Positions 47,686-58,729 of a DNA stretch of 64,000 nucleotides are shown here, piece after piece. The notes under the pieces were generated by a model that was given only the letters and a program-made list of their open reading frames with translations, was not told the origin of the DNA and made no database searches. The DNA comes from Heliocidaris tuberculata (taxonomy: Eukaryota; Echinodermata; Echinoidea; Camarodonta; Echinometridae). The stretch's first letter is position 1; each line of letters begins with the position of its first letter. The stretch covers positions 20,823,917 through 20,887,916 of the forward strand of contig CM046832.1 in the NCBI GenBank assembly GCA_025618425.1, written 5' to 3'. A program made the translations under genes and the position numbers.

Positions 47686-48711
47686 GTGTTACATACCATG
47701 CATTCTCTTTATTGAGTACTCCAATACCAATTCTTTGTTTTCTTTCTATCCCAATGCACCAACATGGAACCTAAAGTAGGCATGAATTATGCTTTTTAAT
47801 CTTCTCTATTTTATTCAATTTTTGGAGACAGATGAGGTCCAAATTTTTGCTCAGTTATACAACTTTACTGTGAAATATGACTCAAATGCATGTCTTTTCT
47901 CTCTGTCTCAGAAAGTAGACTAATTTCAAGGGCATAAAAGTCACATGTTTGAAGTCTGATATGTTTTACATCATTACTCAACTGACACTAAATTTAGTTC
48001 ACGTATTTTGATTGTCCAGATACAGTCAACTAGGCAGGCTTCATTTAGTTTAGACCTTGGTAATCTGTTTATAACACTTTCATAACAAAAACATGTTTAC
48101 TTATTTGATTATTACATATGAGCAATGAAATGGGATATATTCCTGTGTGAGTATGTGTTTTTCTTGTTTGGCCTTCAAGGCAACTAGTGTTACATATATA
48201 TATATATATATGTACTGTAATCATTTATTTTATTCATTTATGGAGACAGAGGGGGTCCATATTTCAGCTCCATTATAAAATATGATGGTATAAAGATGAC
48301 TGAAGTGTATGCTATTTATCTTGCACCTGAATTGACCTTGTTTTGAAATGGGACACTAAAAATTTCATGCTTTTTTGTTGGTTTGTTTGTTTATTTTTGT
48401 TTGTGTTCTGCAGAATAAAGGATGACTGGTATGCAAATAACAAACAAGAAATCAGCACTGATGCCTGAAGAGAAAGAATTGAAAACACTGGATTGCAAGC
48501 TTGGCAGGATTCTTGGAAAGGATAAGTCATGGTATAATATTTTTATCGTACGTATTGTTGACATGTATGGGAATAGATTGTTGTAATTGATTCCGTATCT
48601 TATTATTCTTTTTTAGATGTCAGTCATTACTATTGAAGGTCATTGTACATGTTATTGTAGAAAGAGATAAAAAACTGAAATAAATGAATTGAAAATGAAG
48701 TCACATTCAGT
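47686..48711. other. no gene confirmed; (AT)n at 48193-48211
   Basis: AT-rich. A TTTGTTTGTGTTCTGCAG acceptor-like tract ends near 48414, followed by a short Met-initiated frame; too weak to call. Confidence 0.4.
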
Positions 48712-48885
48712 TACTGCAAAACCAGAAATGTTCGCGATATGAAACTTCCATGAATTACGACAGTCATTTTCACAGCAAGAAACTTTCATGACTTGCAATA
48801 ATTTAGTGTTATGTCAATTATGGTTCTAAAGTTTTCGAAGCCTCATACTCTCACGAATCTGAGCCACTCGTGAAATTTGCAAACA

Positions 48886-49549
48886 TTAACCCATTGCCTA
48901 CGGGAAGCGGATGGTCCCTGTGTTAAAGGGAAAATCCAACCTTAATAGTAAGTTGCTTTGAAAGAAAGAGGAAAAATCAGAGAAGCAGATTGGTGAAAGT
49001 TTGATCGAAATCGGACAAGCAATAAGAAAGTTATGAATTTTTGAAAGTTGTAATCACTATGCATATGGGAATTTCAAATTGGCCGAATAGGTAATGTCAC
49101 TGTGATGTAGCTGTGGACAACTCCCTTATTCGCTCTAACACACAAAATGACTAAAATGTCACCTTTTTTCAAAATGCATTACTCAGTAGGATCTTTTCGT
49201 TCATGAGGACCTATAACAATATCTCCAATATATTTTGAGTACTGCCCCGAGGGTCAAAGCGCCTCGAAGAAAACCGCAAATTAATGATATTTTTGTGTAC
49301 GACAAATGGGAGAGTTGTCCACAAAAATGTCACAATTGACTCACCAAATTGCCAATTTGAGATTCGCATAGATGTAGTGATCTCATTTTTCAAACATTCA
49401 TAACTTTCTTATTCCTTGTCCGATTTCTTTCAAACTTTCACCATCCTGTTTTTCTTATTTTTCTGCTTTTACACAAATCATCTTATTACCAAGGTTGGAT
49501 TGCCCTTTAAGCCCTTGGGAATTAGAGAAGTCAGTAGTCAACGGGTTAA
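48886..49549. mobile_element. middle element of the nest (TTAACCC ends)
   Basis: TTAACCCATTGCCTACGGG at 48886 pairs with the reverse complement of the right end, TTAACCCGTTGACTACTGAC, ending in TTAA at 49546-49549. TTAACCC termini recall piggyBac-type elements. It is itself split at a TTAA by the family A copy. Confidence 0.8.
48923..49510. mobile_element. inner element of the nest: TTAA family A MITE, copy 3
   Basis: TTAA at 48923-48926 and 49507-49510. Left end TTAAAGGGAAAATCCAACCT, right end (reverse complement) TTAAAGGGCAATCCAACCTT. The arms pair again further in (CAATAAGAAAGTTATGAATT facing AATTCATAACTTTC-type sequence; GGACAACTCCC facing GGGAGAGTTGTCC). Confidence 0.88.
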
Positions 49550-49579
49550 ATGTGTGCAAAAATTTCTGGTTTTACAGTA

Positions 49580-51164
49580 TGCAAAGCTATTCCTTTGAAA
49601 AGAAAGTGAAGGGGGGGGGGAGAGAGATATGAGGAAGGAGGAGCCATTTGTCATAATGAAGCAGAAGTGACTTGCAATCATCATCTCTTTGCATCATCAT
49701 TCTAAACGTGACTTTCTCTTTTACTTTCACACTTTTAATCAAATGTATATCTTTCACTTCGGTTCTTTAATTTATCATATGTTCTAAATTTACAATATTA
49801 CGCATTAAACTGAAAATGACTTTTCAAATTTTGCCTCTCCCTTTTTGCAGGGTCTCTCAACCTCTCTCCCCCTTTCTCCCTCCCTTTTTATGACGTCAAA
49901 CGTCACTTCAATGTTTTATTTCCAATGCTTATAGATCATTCATTACTATTTATATTCCATGTCCTTCTATCCAATAACGAAGAAGGCTCATGAGGGGGGT
50001 ATTTTGGCATTGCGCTACATTTGCACTTTATTATGGTCTGTTTTTCCCCCTCTCGGATCAAAAAGTAGTTCCTGTGTCGTGAATGATTCATGTTAATGCC
50101 ATAAGATACCTTCGAATCCAGAAATAGATGCTCTCACTTCAAATCCCCCCAATATGGACTAAATTTAGAATGAAATTATAGCAGATTTAGCATTGTTGGG
50201 TTGATGCCAAGTTGGGGGACAGTCAGCTGGTTTTCATAGATAGGGGTCTGTCAGATCTAGCCGTGTTAGCAATATTTTTTAGAGGTTTAGTAGTTTTTGT
50301 CTGAGTGGGATGGCTTGTTGTAGATTCATAACAAACTTCAAAATTATAAACTCCCTCTCTGGCCTTCAATTTTACCTCTATAAAGAATTGTCCATGTTCT
50401 ATTTTGTGATCTCTAAAAATCACTCTTAATTTTCTTCAGCAACTTGTTATCAATACTGATGTATGTATTTGAGGTGACTTTCAAGGTTTTTGTCATTTAA
50501 CCATTTGTTTCTTATAAATAAGATAATGATTTTGTTTATATGTTTCCTCATAAAATATTTGTCTTTCTATATCTGTATTATATCCTATCTCTGAATTGTG
50601 CTGTGGACATATCCTGAAATAAAAAAATCTAATGTTATGTAAATCTGCCAAGCAGGAAACAAAATGTTTGAAATAATCATATACATGATGTATATCAGTT
50701 AATAAAAACACTACATTTACAATTTCCTTAATGCCCAGAAAAATGAAGATGTTAATCGGCAGGATGATTACAATTCTAAATCTTTTTGCACAGAATGCAT
50801 CTCTTGCTCGAGCAGAGCTGTACCAGTTGAGCATCACTGAGTGTTGAAGTGGCAATTGACACACTCGGTACAAGTAAATAATGCAATTGAAATTGTAAAT
50901 TTAAAAAAAAAATATGCATGTTGATGAACAGTTGATTCATTTACAACATAAGCAAAATTAATTCCAAAAATATGGGGAAAAGTATTCAGTATTTTATGTC
51001 CAATAGCATATCACAAGGTTAAGAGGTTTCTCAAGGTCATGAAACCAAGACTTGTAAGTTTGAGTTTTCTTGGTGGTGTTCATGTTAAATACATGTAGTA
51101 GGGTTTGATCAGTGGACAGTGGTTGTTGTGAGACTGTCCTGAGACTCCTGACTGGGGTTATAAT
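49580..51164. other. no gene seen
   Basis: AT-rich. At 50805-50840 the minus strand has a weak tRNA A-box-like phrase (GATGCTCAACTGGTACAGC), perhaps a SINE remnant. A G run lies near 49611. Confidence 0.45.
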
Positions 51165-51950
51165 AATCAGATGCTGGTACTACTTGATTGTGTATTGACT
51201 TCTGTTTCTGCATGTGGAGTGTGGCCAACTGCTATATAGTGACCAGCGCAGATGATGTGACTGGATGGTGGTGGGCTCAGGCTACTGCTGGATCCTAATG
51301 TGCCATGTGCAGATGCTGGAATTACTTGATAGGAACATGTAGTTGGTGCAGCTTGATGGAGTGCAGTTGCTTGCAAACATGGTGTACAGATGCAACTCCT
51401 AGATGGTGATAGTGCACATTAGGCTCGTGCACATACTGATGGTGTGCAACTTCTCGCGTGCAGACAATGTCCTTGCAGGTAGTAATGTGTACTGCTGTAT
51501 CAAGTGTTGTGCAGATATATACCTTGCGGTTACTGCTGCCTGATATGCAAGTGTGCAGGTGCTGGTACTTCCATGTGGGGTGCAGGTGCCAGAACTGCTG
51601 GACAGTGTTGTGCAGATACTGAACGTGGTGGTGTGCAGAAGCTGTTACCATTGGTGTGCAGAATGCTTGCATTGCTGTAAGGGGGTGTGCAGATAGTGGA
51701 CCTTGGCGTTGATAGTATACAGGTGCTCGTACCACGAGATGATATGTGATGCGGGTCGGATGAGTCCAGGTGTTCTAATGCTGGTATTTCTTGATGGCTT
51801 GTAGATACTGAAAATAGTGTAGTGTAGAGTTTATGTAGGCTAGGTGGTGGAGTGCAAATTCCGGTGCTGTTGATCAGTGGTGTGCAGATGCTGGAACTAC
51901 TGGGTTTTGGTGTGCTGATGCAAAGTGTTTTGCGTGAAGAAGGTGGCAAG
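51165..51950. repeat. degenerate minisatellite (GTGTGCAGATGCTGG type)
   Basis: A phrase close to GTGTGCAGATGCTGGTACTA recurs irregularly every ~25-60 bases on the + strand (for example near 51170, 51308, 51555, 51630 and 51883). Long frames without stops are present on the minus strand with recurring S-S-S-I-C-T-P type peptides, but these follow from the repeat and no domain is seen. Confidence 0.65.
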
Positions 51951-51961
51951 TAGGGAACGGT

Positions 51962-52181
51962 GCTGACACAACATTTGCTCCTGCGATATTTGCTTCTCTG
52001 TCTATATCTCGAAAGGTCAAAGGTTAAGGTCAAGGTCATGATTTGGTTTTTTGTTAAGGTCAATATGAAGATTAGGATTAGGGTAAGGGTTAGGGTTAGG
52101 GTTAGGGTTAGGTTTAGGTTTAGGATTAACATGGCAAAGTTAGACTGGAGCGATTGTCACAGGAGCAAATGTCATGGAACC
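51962..52181. mobile_element. Mutator-like MITE carrying TTAGGG telomere-type repeats
   Basis: A 9-bp direct repeat GGGAACGGT lies at 51953-51961 and 52182-52190. Inside it, ACATTTGCTCCTG (51971) is the reverse complement of CAGGAGCAAATGT at 52160-52172. A 9-bp duplication is characteristic of Mutator-like elements. The centre, about 52077-52122, is a run of GGGTTA telomere-type units with GGTTTA variants, preceded by AAGGTCAAAGGTTAAGGTC. No coding sequence. Confidence 0.8.
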
Positions 52182-52345
52182 GGGAACGGTAGGAGCTGTA
52201 CATTGCTATAATCATCATCTGGCCTTTTTGCAGGTCAGTGGTCAACCTTTGCAAGTAGTTCCAGATATTTGGCAGCCTCATCAATAGCATAATGTCCAGC
52301 TTTCTGAACTTGGTCCTGTCCTGAGATTGAATTGGACTGGAATAG

Positions 52346-52663
52346 ACCCCGTTCTCATTACTAAGATAGCACTCGCTAGATCGCGCTATCTCTGAGGTGA
52401 GATGACGGTGACGTCATTTTGGTGCGATCCACGGTGATCCAAAACAGCGGACTGCTGGACCCTCTCTAGGGGGATGCTCCACAAAAGACAGCGCGATCTA
52501 TAGCTCACCAATTCGCATTCTTCTGTGCAGAGAGTGCCAAGATAGATCGAGCTAACCTCTGCAGGTGTGAACCCGCATCGTGCCATTGGACCTCCCTGGC
52601 GCATGCCATGGGTTGCCCCATGATAGTGTGATCCACTTTCCAATCTTGTAATGAGAATGGAGT
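52346..52663. mobile_element. inverted-repeat DNA element (CCGTTCTCATTAC ends)
   Basis: GACCCCGTTCTCATTACTAA at the left and, in reverse complement, GACTCCATTCTCATTACAAG at the right. The ~318-bp interior is richer in G+C than its surroundings and contains GATCGCGCTATC and AGCGCGATCTATAGC in opposite orientation. Target duplication not clear. Confidence 0.75.
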
Positions 52664-53484
52664 CCAAGAGACCAACTGACCAAACTTCATTGTCATTGCT
52701 GGACCCTGGTGGCTCTGTACTTCAATATGACATACCATCAGTTCCTCTTAAGCAGAATCCTCTTATAAAGCTGCCCTTCACAAATTGTCATGAATCTCAA
52801 TGCATTAAAAAAAATCAAAATATAAAATTATGCATTATGAATAGTTGATTAATTTAAAACATTTTTTTTCCTTCATAAATCATGTTTTGTAATAATCATG
52901 TTTTTAAAAGACTTTGTATCTCAATGGAGAATAAATGTATAGACAATGAGATTAATAGACTGTTATCACTCATGAAATTTAAAAATATTCTTAAACAAAA
53001 AACACTGAATGCTAATTGGTTCTTTGTTATTGTGATTTCTTCAAAAATATGTTTGTATAAACTATAAGTTTTCTCTTGTGCACAAGCAGGAAAAGAAAGA
53101 CTGAAGTTGGATACATTGACCTATGGATCCAGAAGGTTTCTGGAATGATGCTGATGAATGGATGCAGTGATTTAATCTCTTGAATTGGTATAAGCGACAT
53201 AACTCCTACAAGAAAGAAATTCCACTGCTCTGCATGAAGCTGTGTACTATATCATAGTCCCAATGGAAAATTCACAAAAGTTTATCTCAACCCAGTATCA
53301 TGGAGAGAAAGAAAGGGAACACAACCACTTTGATGTGACTGGATGATCCATTTCTGTCAAGCATACTCATAAAGCTTAAATGATGAATTTGTCTCATGGT
53401 CTTAAAGAAAGCTTTCTACCATGATATGACTTAGTATCCAATATTTCATGCAATCATGGGCCATGTCATAGCTGTGCCTGAGAA
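52664..53484. other. no gene seen
   Basis: AT-rich sequence up to the TTC array. Confidence 0.5.
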
Positions 53485-54206
53485 TCTTCTTCTTCTTCTT
53501 CTTCTTCTTCTTCTTCTTCTTCTTCTTCTTCTTCTTCTCCTTCTTCTTCTTCTTCTTCTCCTTCTTCTTCTTCTCCTTCTCCTTTTCTTCTTCTCCTCCT
53601 TCTTCTTCTTCTTCTTCTCCTCCTTCCTCTTCTTCTTCTTCTTCTTCTTCTTCTCCTCCTTTTCTTCTTCTTCTCCTCCTTCTCCTTCTTCTTCTCCTCC
53701 TCCTTCCTCTTCTTCTTCTTCTTCTTCGCCTTCTCCTTTTCTTCTTCTTCTCCTTTTCTTCTTCTCCTTCTCCTTCTTCTTCTTCTCCTTCTTCTTCTTC
53801 TTCTTCTTCTCCTTTTCTTCTTCTCCTCCTTCTTCTTCTTCTCCTCCTTCCTCTTCTTCTTCTTCTTCTTCTTCTTCTTCTCCTTTTCTTCTTCTTCTCC
53901 TCCTTCTTCTTCTCCTCCTCCTTCCTCTTCTTCTTCTTCTTCTTCTTCGCCTTCTCCTTTTCTTCTTCTTCTTCTCCTTTTCTTCTTCTCCTTCTCCTTC
54001 TTCTTCTCCTTCTTCTTCTTCTTCTTCTTCTTCTTCTTCTTCTTCTTCTTCTTCTTCTTCTTCTTCTTCTTCTTCTTCTTCTTCTTCTTCTTCTTCTTCT
54101 TCTTCTTCTTCTTCTTCTTCTTCTTCTTCTTCTTCTTCTTCTTCTTCTTCTTCTTCTTCTTCTTCTTCTTCTTCTTCTTCTTCTTCTTCTTCTTCTTCTT
54201 CTTCTT
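53485..54206 (+). repeat. ~720-bp (TTC)n array with higher-order structure
   Basis: Nearly pure TTC triplets with CTCC and TTTT variants from 53485 to about 54010, then about 200 bases of uninterrupted TTC. The rare TTCGCC variant appears twice, at about 53727 and 53948, with matching flanks, indicating a 221-bp segmental duplication within the array. The 259-residue Glu-rich and Leu/Ser-rich frames on the two strands are artefacts. Confidence 0.97.
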
Positions 54207-54716
54207 CGGGGTGGAGGGGGCTCAATCTACAATGATCAGGAGAATAAACAAAATTATATGTTACCGTTGGAAATGCACTTTACAATGCAAGTAAATGCAA
54301 TATAATGTACTTAATCATAATGTTTTATCAGTTGCCCTTGTAGTGTCATTCAGGTAGAAATGAGTAATTTCATACAGCACGTTCATCTTAACGGAAATTA
54401 AAATGACTCGGTCTATGCATAGACAATTAGTTGAGGGTAGGTAATAAAAATGGATGAACAGGTAATTAAGGGTGGAGAAAAGGTATTTTGAGAATTTTCT
54501 ACACCATTTATGTAAAGTATTACCCACCAGAAATGTTCTATATTTGTTTCTTTCCTTTCCTTAGACATGGAAAGGAGAATAAAGGTCTCAGAACAATGGC
54601 TATGTGCATTTATGATTGATGTTGGCCAGCCTAACTAGACCATTATATTCTCTGGAGTAGAGTTCTCCAGGGAACGAAGTGACCCATATTCGTAAACCTC
54701 AATATGACTTTACCAC

Positions 54717-54759
<43 letters not shown>

Positions 54760-56125
54760 CTAGATGTTTAACCTCCTGAGGTGTGAAAGCTACGAAAGCT
54801 ACATTTTCCTCACAATCCCCACCCCCTCCTAAAAAAAAAGAAATAGAGAAAGAAACAAATATTAAATGACGTATATAAAAGTAAAATATACGAAATAAAC
54901 TGAAAATTAATCACAACAAAAAGACTCTCTCTCTCTCTCTTTCTCTCCCACCAGACAGAAGTTCATTACTAGCCCTCTTTCACTGTCTTTGACTATTTAA
55001 AATTTGTCTCCTTTTCTTTCCCTTTTATTTTCTCTCTACTTCTTGTCATCAACCTTTTCGTGACATCTATTCTGCTAACGCCATGTATATTCTCTTATAT
55101 CAAGGCCCATTTTTTAATGTGTTTTTATTCATGAATATTTTTTAAAATTCAAATCAAGAGGCTACGGTCATTGGCTCCTTAAACCCAATCTAATATCCAA
55201 CTTGTCAAAAGTATGCTCCCGTATATATCCCCCACCCACTCCTTGAAGTAACCTTTGGATTCATCATGCTCAGGTTATATTGTTGCTAAATCAACCTGAA
55301 TTTTGCATGTGTGCTGATTCTGCTGAAATATTATCCATCTCGGCATGCATGGGAGTAATATCTCAAGGAAAATTGTCGGGGGGAAATTGAATGAATGCTA
55401 AATTTCTACACTCAAGGACTGATTGAAGCCAAACAGTTTGTAATATTTTGTTTTGGATGGCAGTCAATGTGAATGATGTCCACATTGCTGTGCTGAAAGT
55501 AGTGAATACTTTCCAAATCTATTTATCCATTCCAACCCGAAAACTTGGGCCTACTAATTTATCATTTTCATGCAGTATTCTTTATCCCAATATATGAAGA
55601 ATTTTCAAGCATCAAAGAGATTGTGCTGTGTTTTTTTTTATTTTTCATTTTTTAAATCTTCAAAATAAACCAGTTATACTGCAAAGCGCTTAATATGCAG
55701 GTAAGAAATGCTGATCCATTGTATTTCAATAAAACTGTGAACATGCTTGACAGGGTTACATTTCTAATCCTAAATCATCCAGATGCTCTCATAGTGCATT
55801 ATCATATCATGTGTTATGACGTCATCATTATTGAATTCCAGATCATAGATATCCTTCTTGTCTTCCATGTAAGATAATCAAAGACTCATGGGCAAACATT
55901 TCTCAGAATGATAGGAATGATGCACCTAAAATTAGCTTTTCTCAATAGAGGGTATGGAATTCTGAGTAGTTGTTGGCACCGAGACTCGTCCTAACCATAT
56001 GATGGGAATACGACCACTAGGACTCGTGCCAAATTTTCATCTTAGCCTCACCTGAAGCCACAAGTCAATGTAACAGCATTATATGTATGCATCGCAACAG
56101 TAGATAGCCCAAGACATGCCAAAAT
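54207..56125. other. no gene seen; (AT)n at 54718-54757, (TC)n at ~54925-54948
   Basis: AT-rich sequence with two microsatellites. Confidence 0.5.
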
Positions 56126-56275
56126 CAGGGGTGGATCCAGGTTTTTTTTTAAGAGAGAGGGCACATTGCCGAAAAATTAGGAAATTGAGGGGGCAATTTT
56201 TGTTGTGTACTAACCGATTGGGTTTCAGAAAGGGGACACGAGCTGGTTGTGCTCCCCTGAAATTCGCCGTCACTG
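56126..56275. mobile_element. hAT-type MITE, copy 3
   Basis: CAGGGGTGGATCCAGGTTTT at the left, ATTCGCCGTCACTG at the right, and the shared GATTGGGTTTCA in the body. No convincing 8-bp duplication remains, consistent with an older copy. Confidence 0.75.
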
Positions 56276-57433
56276 ATAAACATGACATAAGTTACTTATC
56301 CAGAAATTGATAAATGAAATGCAGAATCTTTTCCAGACAGGGGCGAATTCAGCTGCTTGCTACATGTACGTACCGATCGCAAGTTGTATTGATTTTTTTT
56401 TCCCGGCCCGGTCCTTCACACGATGGAGCGTAGACCTACTTCTGTGATGATGGATAATCTCTTAATTTCTAAGACTTATTTCGAGGGTTCCAAGAGAGTT
56501 TTAAACTGGTGACTTCGGACTTGTTTTGTCACCAGAAATTAAGAGAGTACGCCACTGTATGAAACAGTCGTGTCTTTGTATCTGTAGACTGCCTTTTCTA
56601 CATAACTATTGTTAATGCAATAATCATCCTCAAGCAAAATTTGAGTCATCCATTTCTTGATGTTTCTAATCAAATAGGCTGATCAATCATGGTTTGTATT
56701 TTGAATTCATCTGTGCTGTTTATACCACCTCGGACTTTTTCTTTCAACTGATAATGTGGTCCAATGCATGATAAGAGCAAAATATACTAAATTCCCATCA
56801 ATAAAAATGTCATGTGAACAGAAAATTAAAATCAAAGTCAATACATCATTTCAAACAATATTTGTAGCCAGAATGATTGCCGCATGGATGGCTGTGGTAT
56901 AGAAGGGAAAATTTTGAAGGACCAATCCTCTTTCAGTCATGCAATGGATGGTTGATGATCTATGAATGACATGGAGATCGGTCTTTGGACTAATTAAAAC
57001 AATCGTATATTTTCTGATAATTGTCTGCGGAATATCTTTGCCACTGTGCAGTTTAGTAAATGCGTGACTGAATATCGATTAAAAAAAGAAAAATTCGGCA
57101 TTAGCCTGTTTCAATCTGAATTATTTCATGTTTGTAGCTAACTAATAGAAGTCGAACATATGGAATTGCTTAGATTAATTTGTAATTCCATATTTTTTAT
57201 TGTATCCTTGTACATATGTTTTTCTAGGTACATAATGTTTTCTACTTGTCGGGGGTGGGTTAGCCCCCGCAATTTTCCCCCTACAATGCAACGTGTACAC
57301 TACCAGCAAACCAAAAAATCATTCACTACAACCTCAACAATACATCAACATTGTCATTTAATCTCTGTTCGCGCCCACGCAACAAACAGAGTAAAGAAAA
57401 CGCATGTCCTCGCAACAGCAGTTGCAAACAACG
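56276..57433. other. no gene seen
   Basis: AT-rich sequence with a small GGGGGTGGGTTAGCCCCC hairpin at about 57249-57267. Confidence 0.45.
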
Positions 57434-57686
57434 TTAAAGGGAAGGTTGAGTTCTGGGAAAGGTGAAGAAAAAAAAAGTTGTGAGCTTTCTCATTCCTTAT
57501 ATGTCAGTTTGGAAGAAAATCATAGTAGAAATGTCCCCTGAAAGGATTTCTCTTCAAATGCCCTTATATATTCGAAATATGACGAAAAATAGCTGAAGTG
57601 TTCGGGCCAAACATTAATTCCCAAATGCTTACTGACAGTTTCTTTCACAATTTAATCGCATTACCAGAACTCAACTTTATCTTTAA
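57434..57686 (+). mobile_element. TTAA family B MITE, copy 6 (internal deletion)
   Basis: TTAA at 57434-57437 and 57683-57686. Left end TTAAAGGGAAGGTTGAGTTC, right end CCAGAACTCAACTTTATC then TTTAA. The left half runs to TTCGGGCCAAACATTAATTC, then joins directly to the right end, so roughly 130 bp present in other copies is missing. Confidence 0.9.
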
Positions 57687-57808
57687 TATTTTATTTTATG
57701 AACGGAAATTCAAAATATTGACAAATAAAACTGGATACGCCAAGAGTTGGAATTTTGTATTATGCGACTTTCCGGTATGCGTTGGTGGAAATACATGACT
57801 GTGACAGT

Positions 57809-58729
57809 CACTGGTCAACATTTTTGTTCAAAATTTTCTGCTTCTTAAATAAAACATGCCTTTTTCTCATGGATCTTGACATGCTGAATTTGAATATAAC
57901 AATGAAAATTGATAATTGGATCAAGTTTTCAAGATATTTGGATTTTCATATTTCATGTATAATATAATGGGTCCCCATGCTGTACCTACTGGGTGCAAGA
58001 CAAAAACATGTGGCCCTCTTTGCTTGTTAATATAACTCAAAAGTTTCAGACTGAAATTTGCACATTGTAACGTTGAAGGATATCAAATTATTTGGAGTAA
58101 CTATGACCTTTCAAATTTTATTCTCTCAATAATGCATGAATCATAGTTTGCCTTTTGGAAAATCAACTGAAATTCTATAATTACCTGTAATTAATTCATA
58201 ACTCAACAATTGTCATTGTGCATTGCAGCTGAAATGATAGGGCACCTCTTTTAACCCAGAGTCAATGAATAATTCATTACTCTGGGTAACAAGAGATGCC
58301 CTCAAATTTCAGCTGCAATGCACAATGACAATTGTTGTGTTCTGAATTAATTATGAGGTATACACAAACTTTTTAACTTAATTCGTCAAATAGTGAAAGT
58401 ACATTTAATGCGTTATTGTGAGAATAATAATAAAGCAGGTCATGAAACTTACTTCTAATAAATTTGATTCCCTTCAATTTTGCAATGTGCAAATTTCAGT
58501 CTGATACGAGTTTCGACTTTTGAGTTATTAACAAGCAAAAGGGTCACATCTGTTTGTCTTACACCCATTATGTACAGCAGGGGGACCCATACACATGAAA
58601 TACTGAAATTGAAATATCTTGAAATTCTGAGCCATTCAGTACTTTTAAGTATCATATTCATTTTCAGTGACCCCAATTTAGTCAAGTTTGAGTGTTTTGT
58701 TCAAGAGGCGTTTTGACTGTAGACCAGTG
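57809..58729. mobile_element. ~920-bp near-palindromic foldback element
   Basis: Ends CACTGGTCAA (57809) and GACCAGTG (58722-58729). The two halves pair through most of the length around a centre near 58271. For example CTGAAATTTGCACATTGTAA at ~58052 faces GCAATGTGCAAATTTCAGTC at ~58482, and CAATTGTCATTGTGCATTGC faces GCAATGCACAATGACAATTG next to the centre. The inner arms are nearly identical and the outer arms more diverged. No coding domain. Confidence 0.88.

Larger units (their letters stand above)
48712..49579. mobile_element. outer element of a three-level nest (TACTGYAAAACCAGAAAT ends)
   Basis: The left end TACTGCAAAACCAGAAATG at 48712 is matched by the reverse complement of the right end, TACTGTAAAACCAGAAATT, finishing at 49579. 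A second element (48886-49549) sits inside it and a third (48923-49510) inside that. Removing the inner two leaves about 200 bp whose halves abut at TTAA. Confidence 0.8.

Noticed and set aside
48424..48590. Met-initiated frame of ~54 codons behind an acceptor-like tract ending TTCTGCAG
   Set aside because: In-frame stop just upstream, no donor, no recognisable domain.
50805..50840. tRNA gene or SINE head (A-box-like GATGCTCAACTGGTACAGC, minus strand)
   Set aside because: No B box or cloverleaf visible; at most a decayed SINE.
52077..52122. Relic of an ancestral telomere or chromosome fusion
   Set aside because: The TTAGGG run sits inside inverted ends and a 9-bp duplication, so insertion as part of an element explains it better.
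53446..54235. 259-codon Glu-rich and Leu/Ser-rich open frames on both strands
   Set aside because: They are translations of the TTC·GAA microsatellite and carry no other sequence.
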